Positions 13,039-26,278 are shown, counted from the first letter of the stretch. The stretch is DNA of 64,000 bases from Entrophospora sp. SA101 (GCA_958430865.1 CAUDNR010001835.1:4470-68469); one strand, 5' to 3'. Made by a program: numbers and translations. Notes: generated by a model not told the origin, from the letters alone.

Positions 13039-13748
13039 CACGTTAAAAAAGAAAAAAATCGCGTAATTTAAAGAATCTACAGTTGAGGATCTTTAATTTA
13101 TAATCATCAAGAGAACAAATAAAATACTTGCGTATAAAGCTTATTAACAAAAGCAGCTTGAGTTTTTTGAGCACCCACTATAGTAGTTGTAGTAGGAGTA
13201 TTAATAGATGTAGTAGTCAATGCAGCGGATGATGATATTGAATTTGATGAATTAATAATGTTAATGCTAGTGTTAGCAACGGTAGCTGGTATTATTGATG
13301 TGGAAGAATTTGTATTATTCTTTGCAATTGATGTAGAAGTAGCTTTTGTATTATTTGATGACGCCGAAGATTTTGTATTTAGTGAGATTGTTGAAATGTT
13401 TGGAGGAGAATTGGTTGGAGAGACAGCGGAAGATAGTTGTGGATCTTGATATGGAGAAGAGACAAGAGGGGGAGGAGAAGCTACTATTGATTTGATGTAT
13501 ATGATAAAAAAGTAGTTGTCAATTAATGATTAATCTGAATAATAATAATTGTAATAATAATAATTACCTGAAAGTTCAGATTGTAATATACTTTGTTGCA
13601 TTGGGTAATCTCTCGAAGTTGTTGTTGTTGCATTATTATTATTTGAATCTATTTGAGAGGAGTTGTCAATATTGATGTTATTATCACTTTCAGTTTCTTT
13701 TTCTTTTTTAATGCTCTTGATATCATTATTGTTGTTTTGGTTGTCCAT
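10869..13748 (-). CDS. Heat-shock-factor-type transcription factor
   Basis: Eight exons (13748-13568, 13483-13132, 12973-12822, 12706-12689, 12604-12180, 12077-12032, 11954-11931, 11845-10869) join to 724 residues. The HSF DNA-binding domain spans about residues 168-270: [53 protein letters not shown] and [12 protein letters not shown] are all family hallmarks. A Gly-rich linker follows, then a heptad-like coiled coil at about 325-392 ([20 protein letters not shown]), the expected oligomerisation region. The C-terminal half is a Ser/Pro/His/Asn-rich activation-type tail. There is no receiver domain, so it is not Skn7. The intron after LYT begins GCAAGT and ends TTAG, a GC-AG intron that alone restores the domain frame. 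Exon 4 is only 18 bases. An in-frame ATG at 13781 is possible, but MDNQ at 13748 is preferred. Confidence 0.92.
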
Positions 13749-16700
13749 AGTTAAAATGAATATCACAAGCCAGGCTGGCAAAGAAAAGCCAAATAAGGCT
13801 ACTTTATTATTAAAGTACTATTTTATTATTAAGCTATTTTTTAAAGATGAAATTAAAGAAGAAAAAGAAAAATCAATAATTATTTAATTATTTTTTTTAT
13901 TTATTTTAAAGGAAAGGAAGAAGAAGCAAAAAAAAATTTTTTTTGTTTATTGTTATTTTTTAGGAAAAAATAATTTTAAAATAATATTATAAATAATTAT
14001 TTATTATATAAGATGGAAAAAAATCTAAAAAGTCCAAAATATCTTATTTATATTTATACTATTATACTGTTTATACTGTTATTTTTATTTTTATTATTTG
14101 TAATATTTATATATTTTTAATTTAGTAAAAAATAAAAATAATCACCTAATGTTTTTTTTAATTAAATATTCTTTGACCAAAAATAAAAATATTAAACAAA
14201 GGTGTTGTGGAATAAGTGTGTTAAACGGGAATTTTTTTATATATAATGGGTGTATATGTGCATGTGTGCTTTTAATGTGTTAACGTGTGGATATTTTTTG
14301 AGCTGTTAGTAATAACAATAAATATTGTGAAAGATATAATGTTTTTGATTATTTGAAATTTTTTGGAAATTGAAATTTTTTTTTTGTGGAATGTTGTATG
14401 TGATAAATTCAAAATTTGGAATTGGAAGATGCGAGTATGTGTGATGATGACGGGATTAATTTTATATATATCTATTATTATTATTTATAATAACGTGTTT
14501 ATTTATATAAATAGAGAATTTTTATTTTCCATTTTTTATGTTCCAGATTTTATTTTTTCAAGAAAGAAAAATCAATAAATCTTAAAACATGTTCATTATA
14601 TATTTTTTCATATATTTATGTATATAAATATGGTATAAATCTATATTACTATTAAGTATTACAAAAATTATTACACATCCACATTACATACAGTTATATA
14701 TAAAATTTAAAATGAGGAAAAGAAAATTCTCTTTTCGAAACAAAAACAAATGTTTAGAAATATGAATTAAATAAACGTATAAAATTACGCGATAATTCTG
14801 TATACAAATATTATATTATCCAATTAAAATTAAAATTATATTTTCATTCAAGTATGAATAAATAATTATGAATGGATGAATGGACAAGTAGAATGTTGGA
14901 TTAGATGTTTGATTGGATGAAGGGATTGTTGTTTAGTGAATTGATTCAATCAATTCCATGGTTTGATTAAATAAATACGATATGTGATAATATAAATGTG
15001 ATAATATGATAGGTGATAACAAATATGTTTTATGTGATATTTATAATATGTAATGTTTATGGTGGGCGTAGAAGAAATGAATTAATAGATGCGTGAAAAA
15101 AAATTTAATGTGTGTATGTTTTGAGTGTGTGCATATGATGAACTTTTCTCTTTCTCCTTATTTACCTCGTGGTGAATGTTTTATTTTATTTATTCTTTAT
15201 TCTTTATTCTTTCCTAATAAATTGCCAAGAAATACTTTAAACAGTAAGAATTACAATAATGTAATATAAGTAAATAATGCAGTATGATGATAGAAATTTG
15301 TCGAACAGTTTTTTTAACAAGTGTACGACAACGAATCATCCTCATGGTTACGCTAACGTGCGACGATGCTTTAGGATGGGATGTTTACAAATTTTTATTT
15401 TAAGCCTGGTCTCTTTTTTTTTTTGCACAAAATCAAAATATTTATTATATAATATTGAAAAATTCAACCAGTTAATTAACAAGTTTTACAAATAAAGAAA
15501 ATCAAAGAAAAAAGAATAATCTTTTTTTGATCAATTCATTATTTTGAATGAAAATTTTTTTATTAATTTAATATAAATGTGTTTTCTTTCTCTCACTCAC
15601 ACACACAAAAAATTATATTCGGGCAGTACCGTAACATAAATCTTTTAGAGAGGCATTTCACATATTATGAGTTGTATGATATTTTTACGCGATTTTATTA
15701 TAGAATTTAATTGACTGTTTAATTAATAAGCAGTATATTTAGAAATTAACTGTATATTACGTTGATACATATTAAAAAATCCACACATATTTAAAGTAAT
15801 AAATTATACGCAAGTCTTTTTCTATTTGCAATTATAATAGTTAAAATAGCAAAGGGTACATTATTGATATAAATTGAATGAATGAATAGCAACAGATAAT
15901 TTAGATTGGATGAATGAATTTAGTGGGTTTAACGGTTTAAATGAATGAACAATTTATTTACTCTTATTTATATATTCATAGAAAGTAAATGCTAGAATGA
16001 GAATAATTTTTTTGCAAATTCCAAATTTGGTCAAGATCGTTCTTTTTTTAAATAAATACGTATCATTTATATATAGATAAATACTAGAATTTATTTGCAA
16101 ATTCTGCAGGATTACATCATTTTTAAAGTGTAAATGTCAAATACGAACCTAATTACTTTTTTTTTCAACAATGAATGATTCAGTAACCATTGATTCATTC
16201 GGCTTATTCCCTAAAAATTTTAAGTCATTATAACAAATAAATTTTCTCATCTAACTTTTTCGTATACCTTTTATTACGTTATCAACGGCAACAATAAAAG
16301 ACTTTTCCCGGATTGCTTATCACGTGTTGTTTATGTGTTAACGGTAGTACAGATGATACACAGACATCAAAACGCACAACAAACCGTTTTAAATCTCATT
16401 ATTTTTACAAATTCAAACATCATTATTAATATAAATAAAGTTATCCTATTAAAACATCATTTCTCTTATTGAATGAATATCCATCTATCTAAAGCTATTC
16501 GGCTGTTGACCGCCGAATTACATATAAGCTTTACCCAAGAGTATCGCTTCCTAATATGAAATTTATCTTTGAGGTTTAATTTATTGATCCATAAATAAAA
16601 ATTCTGTCTTGTCTTTTGTAAAATATTCTTTAAAAGTTGGTTTTCACGTTGCCGATTATTAAATTGATCAATATGCAAAACTTACGAAGATCATTACTAA

Positions 16701-16770
16701 AATGAATATTATGAGTAGTCCCAACTTACTGCGTCACAATGGAAATTTTTTTAGTCATGTGATATTTCCT
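13749..16770. other. Long intergenic region, no supported gene
   Basis: About 3 kb upstream of the HSF gene, very AT-rich. Small open frames (14363-14578, 15277-15495, 16466-16678) are low-complexity or lack motifs. Short gaatgaatg- and gatgaatg-type repeats occur near 14870-14960 and 15865-15950. A cacacaca run lies near 15597. Confidence 0.5.
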
Positions 16771-17232
16771 ATTCATTCCGTTTACTTCATTGACAATCAC
16801 TTTGTCAACAGTTCATTTCGTCGACAAAAATTTCACTGGTAGTTAGTTTACGTGTGATGGTGACGATATTGCCACAGGCTATTTTGGTAATTATAATAAT
16901 AATTGATGGTAATTATTGTTTTTAATGAACAGTAAGTATTGAGATTTCGTTTGAATCAAAACTCAGGAAATATATATTTTTCTAATGATTATTGTTTTCA
17001 AGATGCATGAAATTCAGTCATTAATATGCTTGCAAACTATTAGTATCCAAATTTTCTTTTTATCTAAATTTCCTGATACTTCTAAAATCATGATTCCTAA
17101 ATTCAATCAGGATTAAAAACTAAACAAATTATATTAATAATTATAATCAATGCGTATGTTGCGCTAAAATCATATGAGCTGTCGACGGAATGAACTGTCG
17201 ATGAAATGTGTGTCGATGAAATGTGTCAGACC
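16771..17232. mobile_element. Non-coding inverted-repeat element with subrepeats (superfamily unknown)
   Basis: Two arms (about 16771-16830 and 17176-17232) face each other. Both carry two or three diverged copies of a 'ttcattYcgtcgaca' unit, and the innermost copies (gttcatttcgtcgaca and, inverted, gttcattccgtcgaca) match at all but one position. The roughly 340-bp middle has no coding signal. Ends and target duplication are not sharp, so the limits are approximate. Confidence 0.45.
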
Positions 17233-17331
17233 ATAGGGATTATAGTGGTGAAATTTAGACCATGTTTACCTAGTACAATAATGAGATACAAGGCTTGAAA
17301 TATTTACTTTACATATCAAAACCATACGTGT

Positions 17332-18123
17332 TAGAGGCCTGCACGGGTCATCATAATTGAATAAATACCCAACCCGAACCCGACTTGTACACAAAAAAAT
17401 TATAAAAATCTCAACCCGAACCCGACTTGTACACAAAAAATTATAAAAATCCCGACTTGTATACAAAAAATTTCAATCCAAACCCGAACTCAACCCGTTT
17501 TTTATTAAATGATGTTGTAACACGATTTTATTTATATTTTTTTTAAAAAAAGTTTACAAAGTTGTTAGTTGCTTAATGAACTTCTTAATACAAGAATACT
17601 ATCAACTGTTTGTGGATTTAAGTTTGAGCGAAGTTCATTGACTGTAAGTCCAGCTGCACTGGAACATGGGATTGAAAGATAGTAGGCAGCAAGCCTTGAA
17701 AGTCTTGGATAAACATGCTGATGGTCTTTCCACCATTCTAAAATATTAAAGTTGTCATCTTTTTGTATTTTTGTTGATAAATACAAATCAACTTCATCTT
17801 TGTCATCATCTTCATCATCACTATCATCATAATATTTGCTAAAATCACCTAACTCTACGTTTGAATTTGAAGTTGAAATTGTAGTTGATAATATTGCTTG
17901 CATAGAATTATCATCATTATTACTGTCAGCATCAACACTATCATCATTAATTGTTAGATTGCCACAATGTCTTTTAATTTCATTTTTTACCCAGATGGCA
18001 TCATCAATTTTTTCAATTTTTTCATAAGAGGATCGAAAAAAATGGCTAATTTACATATATAATTCATTTAAATTCGGGTTCGGGTCGGGTTGAAACACGG
18101 GACCCAACCCGATGCAGGCTCTA
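17332..18123 (-). mobile_element. Internally deleted hAT element with transposase C-terminal remnant
   Basis: The ends are tagaggcctgca (17332) and, inverted, tagagcctgcat (18123), with subterminal 'cccgaacccgac' repeats. The minus strand 17903-17565 encodes NILEWWKDHQHVYPRLSRLA and YYLSIPCSSAAG followed by LNPQTVDSILVLRSSL. This is the C-terminal dimerisation region of hAT transposases, but shortened at the usual Ser-Glu-Arg-x-Phe-Ser step. Upstream transposase sequence is missing. The 8-base flanks (atacgtgt and gctgtagc) do not match, so no target duplication is visible. Bases up to 17592 are shared with the second copy, and the sequence then differs. Confidence 0.8.
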
Positions 18124-18448
18124 GCTGTAGCAATATTTTTGTCAATTACCATTTTGTTTTCTTTACATTGTCCATAAACTCTTGATATAATTGTTTATTA
18201 GTTAATTTTCAACATATTGAAATAAATTTTCTGGAAAAGAGGCATATTATGATCCCAGCAACAGACGGTTCTTTTATTGGATAGGGAAAGCATCAGGTGC
18301 TATACTTTACAGAATAATAATAATATTAGCCGCGGAATTTTATTAATTATCACGTACGTGAAGTATTAATTTGTTATTTATCGCTTATTTGGTTTATTTG
18401 AAAACAAAAAGGATTAGTATGTTTTATTCTAACAAGGTTTAAAAATAA

Positions 18449-19239
18449 ATGGCAAATCGTACAGTTCCAGATGCGATCGCTATACATGGAACAAATCCAC
18501 AATATTTAATAGAAAAAATTATAAGGACCAGGATATACGAATCTCTTTATTGGAAAGAATATTGTTTTGGATTGACAGGTAAATGAAAAAAAAAATTTTT
18601 GAATTCATCTGGGGCTTTTTTAAAAAAATTTAACAAAAAAAAATTATATTAAGCTGAAACTTTAATAGATCGAGCTATTGACTTACAATCAATTGGTGGA
18701 CAATATGGTAACCAAAAGCCTACTGAATTTCTTTGCTTGACATTAAAATTACTTCAACTACAACCAAGTAAAGAGATCATCATAGAATTTATTAAAGATG
18801 AAAATTACAAGTATGTGATAAAAAACATTGTATCTTCTTTTTTAATATATATACTCATAAGACTGTTTTTTTTATATATATAATTTAGATATTTGAGGGC
18901 ATTAGGTGCATTTTACCTAAGGCTTGTTGGAACCTCTTTAGAAATTTATCAATACCTTGAACCATTATTGAATGACTATCGTAAATTAAGGAAAAGAACA
19001 ATAGGTAATTACTATTTACCAAATTTTTAATTGGTTTTTTGATTTGAGTTAAAAATTGAAATATATAAATTTTTTTTGTTTAAGATGGTGGGTTTATAAT
19101 TGTACATATGGATGAATTTATCGATGAATTGTTACGTGAAGATCGTGTATGCGATATAATATTACCTAGAATAATTAAACGACATGTATTAGAAGAAAAT
19201 GAAGATTTAAAGCCGCGTGAAAGTGGGTTATGTGATTAA
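18449..19239 (+). CDS. PRP38: Pre-mRNA-splicing factor PRP38 (core only)
   Basis: Four exons (18449-18578, 18654-18810, 18889-19004, 19085-19239) join in frame to 185 residues. The N-terminus has AIHGTNPQYLIEKIIRTRIY and YWKEYCFGLTAETLIDRAID, then QSIGGQYGNQKPTEFLCLTL, YLRALGAFYLRLVG, EIYQYLEPLLNDYRKLR and IIVHMDEFIDELLR, which read along the whole PRP38 domain. Family knowledge: a component of the spliceosomal B complex, needed for its activation by releasing U4 and U1. The protein ends soon after the domain, so the Arg/Ser-rich tail of animal PRPF38A is absent; yeast Prp38 is also short on this side. The start is the first ATG and gives the expected N-terminus. Present only in block A. Confidence 0.95.
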
Positions 19240-19379
19240 TGTGTTCAAATGGGCAGAAATTTATACTACATAAAGAGGTTATTGATATAAACACTACGTT
19301 TCATCCACTTCAATTCAATCAATATAAATTTAAAATTTTATTAATTAATAATTTATATCTTCATTCTGTTTGGAATATA

Positions 19380-19850
19380 ATTGCTACCAATAATACCAAG
19401 AGTATCATCATCATCATCATCATCATCATTGATAATTCCTTTGCCTTTCTTCTCAACAATTTGAAACACTCTATATTCATCAATAGAAAACCCAGATCAA
19501 ATACTAAATTCGTAATTGTGTTAAACACAACAAGATGCATTATTTTCCTTAAAAATTTCACCTTTCAATCCACCTCCAAAACATGGTCCATAATACATAC
19601 TTTGAAAAATTGCTTTTTCATGATTTGCCACTCTAGTAATAATCGGATCAAATTTAAATACTTTATCATCCAATGAAAAATAAAATTTTTTGCAGTTTAC
19701 TATAGTTGGCACCAATTTTTTGGACCATATCCACTTAAAATTTCATTGGCACTCTCAACCATGAAATACTATGAATGTTGGTCCTTTCACATAAAGAATG
19801 AAATTATTTTGGGCGAATCTGCCGCAACAACAGTTTCAAATTATGCTTGT
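19380..19850 (-). pseudogene. TLDc-domain pseudogene fragment
   Basis: Reading the minus strand from about 19850: FKLLLRQIRPK, then VESANEILSGYGPKNW, ANHEKAIFQSMYYGPCFGGG and finally SIDEYRVFQIVEKK are pieces of a TLDc (TBC/LysM-associated) domain, a family greatly expanded with BTB domains in Rhizophagus. The frame is broken between the first and second pieces. In-frame stops interrupt the stretch before SIDEYRVFQIV (after SCCV and after YEFSI). It is therefore dead. It lies just downstream of PRP38 and close to the gap. Confidence 0.7.
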
Positions 19851-19958
19851 TTAATAATTTCTGTGACCAACCAATAAAATTACTAAAACAGATAAACAAA
19901 TAAATAAAAGATAATTATTGTTATTTCTAAAAAAACAATTGAAGAAAATTGTTGATTA

Positions 19959-19968
19959 NNNNNNNNNN
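19959..19968. other. Assembly gap (10 N) joining block A to block B
   Basis: Ten N. The base after the gap starts the same sequence as base 1 of the window, so the window itself also begins at a contig start. Confidence 0.99.
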
Positions 19969-20395
19969 AGGTCTTAGCTTCAAAATTACGGCTTATTTTT
20001 TTGGTGTTACATTTCCATTTTTGGAGTTAGAGAAGGATCTACAAGACCAATAAAAAGTTGTGGGACTAGGTGTCTTGCACTATAATAATAATAAACAGTT
20101 TTTTTAAATTTGAACGGCCAATACACTTCACAAAACCAAAACTGTCCTCCTTATAATCTTTTAAAGTCATGTGATAATCATTGACCGTTATATATATATA
20201 TATTAATATAGATACTAATTATAACGTATAACGTTACACGCCACATTCCTAACACTGAAAATTTAATTCCAGAATTTAAATTTATATACCTCTTTTAACC
20301 ATTCATTATTAAACCGAGTTTACTCTTTTTTTTTTCTTGTGACTTTCAACAATTTATAAGAACGCGATTTTAAATTTGCATCATTTGAATAGACA

Positions 20396-21878
20396 ATGGC
20401 CACTAAAGCAGCATTCAAAAGATTAACAAAGGAATATATATCTATACAAAATGTACATGCGATTGACAAGTATTGTCGTTTGTATTAATCTATTTCCTAT
20501 AATGTATGTATAAAAGTTCTTATACTTTCATCTTTTAAAATTCAAAAAGAATCCAGTGCCATATTTAATAGCTAAACCCTTAGAAAACAATATTTTGGAA
20601 TGGTAAATATCATTAATTCAAATTTTTTGTCATTATTGTAATAAATTATTTACTATTTTTTTATTTTTAATAGGCATTATGTTATTCGTGGTCCACAAGA
20701 TACACCTTATCATAATGGAGAATATCATGGTAACTAATTTAAATTAATAGATCTTTTTTTCTCTGATGTAAATTTATTTATTTATATATTAATTTGATAA
20801 ATTATATAAACAAAGGCGTTTTACAATTTCCAGTTGAATATCCTTTTAAGCCGCCTTCAATTCGCATGACAACGCCTTCTGGTAAATCAAAATAAAAAAT
20901 AATAATTAAAAGAAACTTATAACTTATAATCTATTTATTGTTTATATTAACAATAATATAACATTATTACTGTTGTTGCTGTTAGGACGATTTCAAACTG
21001 ATACAAGGCTGTGTTTGTCAATGTCAGATTTTCATCCAAGTTCTTGGAATCCTAGTTGGGGTGTTGCAACCATATTAAATGGATTATTAAGCTTTATGGT
21101 TACATAATAATTCTTTTATTATCATCGTCATCATTACTTTTCCATATTTGTCATAATAAATATAAATTTATCTATTTAAAATTTTTAATTATATAGACTA
21201 GTGATGAAACCACAACAGGTAGTATTAAAACATCAGACATTGATAAAAAAACATATGCTTCAAGGTCGCACCAGTTCAATTTGAAGAATCCAAAATTTAG
21301 AGGTAACAATGATGATGATGATGATGACAATATTGACATTGTTAATGCTATTATCATAATAATTAATATATATATATATATTTTGATAAATTATAGAAAT
21401 ATTTTCTGAACTTTGTGTAACAGAAACAGTACCGGTTGAAATTCTATATCCAATTAATAATAGTAATAATTTATCATCATCATCATCATCATCAACATCA
21501 TCAACATCATCAACATCATCAACATCATCAACAACAACATCATCATCGACACCTAATGTGGCAAATAATAATAATAAATTTGATACTCAATTATTAAAAG
21601 AAACAACGACATCTAATAATTTACTCCAAAACAATAATCAAATCAAAAAACGTAGTAAACTATTAAGTCAAAATCTTGGATCAGAAAATGAAAATAATAT
21701 AAATCAATCAAATAGCAACAACAACAACAATAATAATGTACAAAGGAGTTTATTTGATAAATGGAGAAATTGGATAATAGTAACTTTGGTATGTTTGTAC
21801 CTAGTGTTATCTAAAATATTGGCTAGGAAATATGAGGCTATTACTTCTAGTGATCATGGAGAAATGTTTCATCCCTAA
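20396..21878 (+). CDS. UBC6: UBC6-type E2, second copy
   Basis: Seven exons at the same spacing as the gene at 428-1910, giving the same 310-residue protein with Cys87 and the C-terminal anchor. No difference was seen between the two copies, including the (tca)n tract, which would normally vary between true paralogues. Confidence 0.93.
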
Positions 21879-22844
21879 ATACAAATGATGTTCTATTTTT
21901 TTATCCATTTATTATTAAAAGCAAAAAGGAAATTGTATAATAATAATAAGAAAGGTAAAGTTATTTTGTTAATAAAATAATATGATTGATAATATAATAA
22001 ATTACTATTATTATGATTATGATTCCTTTTCCTTGCTTTTCTTTTTCATTCTATAATATCTTTATTTAAGAATGAAATTAACATTCATATATAATAAATA
22101 TGTTTAGCTTTACATTGTAACCATAATCTTTATTAATTTATTTAATTACTTACATAGTATAAATAGATTTAGAATTATTTTATAGAAAATCTTGTTTCTT
22201 CTATATATACGAACTATTTTATAATATAAAAATTATAAAAGCAATCTTTGTTTATTTACACAAGTTAATCAAACAATATAATAATTATTGATGAAATCAA
22301 TTATTCATTATAATTAATTATCAATTCATTGCTTATTTAATTTATTTTTGGAGAATCCTATAATGTATCCACCAAGTCACACTTAAAATGGATTATTACT
22401 TCTTCTGTATAGTTAGTTGTGTTATACTAATACCTGTCGGATAATAATAATATCGCAGATACTTGGATATTATACTGATATCAAATTGGTAAACAGACCA
22501 AAAACCAATAAATATCCAGACACGATTGAATAATTGGATACTATATTTTGTAAACAGATGATCGATATAACTACTATTGTGAATCACCACCAACCTTCAT
22601 ATTCTTAACTGCGTTAAGATTGTAGTTAAGAATTCTCTTAGAGATTGTAGACGAAATGTGTCTAATATCTGTTCTCTATACATTTATCATTTTGTGCAAT
22701 GAAGAAACCCATGTACTAATATATTTCATTTTTCCTCCAAGGTTTCCCTTTGGAAAAATTCATCGATCATAATGTATTAATTGGGTAGATCTTGATCGCA
22801 ATAAAATCCAAATCCGACGTACATGAATACAAAAATTTTCTTAG

Positions 22845-22875
<31 letters not shown>

Positions 22876-23230
22876 ATTAAATACATGATATAATGCGGTT
22901 ACATCACGGGTTACTATGTTTTTTGTGGCTTTCCTTTACTGAATTAATGTTCTGGAAATTGTATCAACCAATGAGATCTTGGATCATTTATCACTTTCTT
23001 TTTATTTGTATTATTAAAGTAAAGGCGATCGCGTAAACAAAACTTTGAATAAGAATAACGTATAAATGTATATGTTGTTTATGAAGTTTGTAACCAATTA
23101 ATTTATGAGTGATATTAGCGACATTAATATGGCGATAAATTAACTTATTAAATAATAAATTAACTACTATAAGAAATAATAACCAAACTCATTGTGATGT
23201 CTTTACTTCATAATAAAAAAACTTTTCTAG

Positions 23231-24479
23231 TTATTCTTGAACTTCAGAATTTTTCTTTTCTTTTTGATTGAGATTTCTCCTATCATTACTCATGGTTACT
23301 GTATTATCACCAAGTTCTTCTTTAAGACTATTTTCATGACAACGTCGAGAATCTATCCAATTAAGTAAATAATATAGAATTATTATCACAACATCACAAA
23401 CAAGCACTGATACGTATGTGAATGATGCTAATAGATCAAACGGTGGTGGTCGAAATACTAAAAAAAAAAAAATTATTAGCCAAGCAGAACATTTTTTCTT
23501 TACACATAATTTTATTTTACTTCAATGATTACCTAAACTCACAATAGAGAACACAGATCCCAACATGTCAATAGTTAAGAAAATAAGTGAAACACCTCTT
23601 ACTAATTTAATCCCTATTTTTTATTGAGAAGAAAACTTAATGATATTGTAATTTAGCGAAAAAACAAAAGCAAATTGTCTTATTGAATATTCACATGACT
23701 TACGATAAATTTCTATAAATTGCATCATAAACCCACTGGTTAATAAGACAACAGATAAGATTCCAACTAAAACTTCTGGCCATTTTACATTATGTTTATT
23801 GGATTCCTGTATAGATGATGATGAGAAATTAAAACCTCATGTATGTGTGTTTTTTAATGTCTCTAATAAGTCAACAAAATGATTTTTACTCTAATTCCAA
23901 ATATACCAGCAACTTGAATTCCACCTAAAATCAAACTTCCAACAACATAAAACATAACGATTTTCAATTTTCTTCCGATAAATATTTTTGATTGATCATA
24001 ATACAAACATTGAGCATAACAAAGGAAACTTATCATCAGAAATAATTGTGGTTGAAGTATTAATGGTATTGATAAATCCAACACTACTGAATATATCCCA
24101 AACATCAAACCCGATATTGTCTAAGTAAAATTTTTTTAGTATAAATGTATATATTATTTTCAATCAATAATTGCTTTATGATATTTACCCATAATAACAT
24201 CATTAAAGGTGATAAACCTTTATTATTTCATTTATTAGATCTATGTTAATATTTAAAATTCCCAATTACTAGATCATAATAATGAAATCCTACCTTTTGT
24301 ATTCTTATTATGCCAATTCTTGTATGCTAACATAATAATGACATTTAATATCATAAACATTTGAAATATAGTGATAAATAATCCAATAATAAAAACAAAC
24401 CCTGAGGTGCCAGTTGAAAAGACCAAAATATAGTTCCTATCAATCCAAATACATTTTCCAAAATAAATGGAGTGCTCAT
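23231..24479 (-). CDS. PQ-loop repeat membrane protein, second copy
   Basis: Same seven-exon structure as 3263-4511, with ATG at 24479-24477 and TAA at 23233-23231. The same short exons and the same MQ variation in the second loop are present. Confidence 0.85.
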
Positions 24480-25440
24480 GTTTTTTTTAATTTTTCAATT
24501 AATTCACTTATAAATTCACTTGTAAATTTCAAAAATCGTTGTTTTACAATGGACAAAAAATTTATTATGAATATTGTATCACACGGATTAAAATTTAGTC
24601 ATCACCAATAAAGATGGCTCCTCGATTAATTGCGACTAGTTGCAACTAATTCGGCATATAAAGTTGAATTGCTAATCGCGGTTCCCATCTTTAAATTACA
24701 AGACCATATTAACAGAATTTTTTTAGATTATAATCAATGGTGATCGCTAAAAAAATTAGGTACAGTCGGTCATACAGCTCGAGTCATCATCTAAATAGCA
24801 AAATTTCTCAAATTTTAGAATATCATTTCTAATTCAGGAAATAAAAATTTCTTAAATAGGGAATGATACTCTCCTAAAAAATTGAAGATCATCCCTTAAT
24901 AGTTAACGATAGAAAGTTACTAATATTCAAGCCACCATAACTTTTAAGTAATAAATATTTTACATCAAACTTTTCATAGAATTTAAAACTATGAAGAGTT
25001 TGAGTCCAAAAGTGCTGTGTGTCCATATGATGACTTCAAAAATATTTGAATAAAATTGGTCGGTTTTAGATGACTTGAGCTATACCCGTCTATTTGTATA
25101 CTTTTGGGAGTATATGAGTTTGTTTGTATGCAAATAGACAGAGTACGTTATCACGTGTTTATCCAATGTATAGTTAATAAAGTATTAAATTTATTCTCTC
25201 AATATTATCATCTCAAATTTGTTTAAAAAGCAAAGTGATCTGAAAAAATTATTACATATTTCGTTTTTACATGTATTTCATAAAATTTGTTCATAATCCC
25301 TAAAATATTAACCAATATATTTCAGCGACAAAAACGTAAATGAAAAAGGCTTTCAGAATTGGGTTGGATCTGTTGGCTCTATGAAAATAGGTTAGAGTTT
25401 CTATTCGAATAAATCAAACAATTTGAGTAAAATGGATACA

Positions 25441-26278
25441 CAGTGAGTCTCGGTTTAACAGACATGTTGGTTCCAGGAAATTTATCCGCTAAACCGAGAA
25501 GCGAAACATGATAAAATCACGTGTTATAAATTAAATACGTACAAATTTTAATATAAAAAAAAATAACTAGTGATGGGCGTAAAAATTATTTTGAAAAATG
25601 ACCAAGTTATTTAAGTACTTAATAACTCTATTATTAAGTGTTAAAAACACAAACATGCAGATCTCTTATTGGTAGCAAATCTGTCTGTTTAATCAAATAT
25701 TAATTTGATAAACAAGTTAATAATTAATTTAGTACTGTGCATAAAATTCAGTGTGCAGAGTGTGCATGCTAACCAAATCTGCTGAATTTGGTTAGCACAG
25801 CACATTCCACATGCTGAATTCTATACACTGGGATTGATTGACAAAATGGATCTTTTGGATTAATAACTCTCACTCAGAGTGCAACGTTTAATAAGTGGTT
25901 ATTAACTATTAATGACTTGGAGTTATTAAGTGTAGGGTTAAAAATTCCCATCACTAAATATAACGATAATATTAATATATTGTTGACATAAATTCTTAAT
26001 TCGACATTGTTTTGCTTCTTGGGTACTTCTATAAGAAATTTCTCTTTTTAACTTCAATACATTTTTAATCATTTGAGAATCAAACTTCTAAATCTTTTTG
26101 TTGTATACATTTAAGTGCATTCTTCAAACCATTTATAGCTTCTGTACTTGTTACAATCGGTTCACTTTATCTTCTCAGCATCCTCATTATCTTCAACTTC
26201 GGGTTGTTCCAACAAAATATTTACAATTTCTTGTTCCGTCATTTCTTCTTCGAATTCAAGATTTTGATCAATCATAAT
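25441..26278. mobile_element. Decayed pogo-like element, second copy
   Basis: Repeats 5473-6310, including the nested hAT MITE and the minus-strand transposase tail remnant. Confidence 0.5.
25568..25956. mobile_element. hAT-type MITE, second copy
   Basis: Same element as 5600-5988 with the same near-perfect 8-bp flanks. Confidence 0.8.

Noticed and set aside
13258..13449. Plus-strand frame of 63 codons
   Set aside because: Antisense to HSF exon 2.
19239..19676. 145-codon plus-strand frame downstream of PRP38
   Set aside because: It is antisense to the TLDc pseudogene and made of low-complexity Ile runs.
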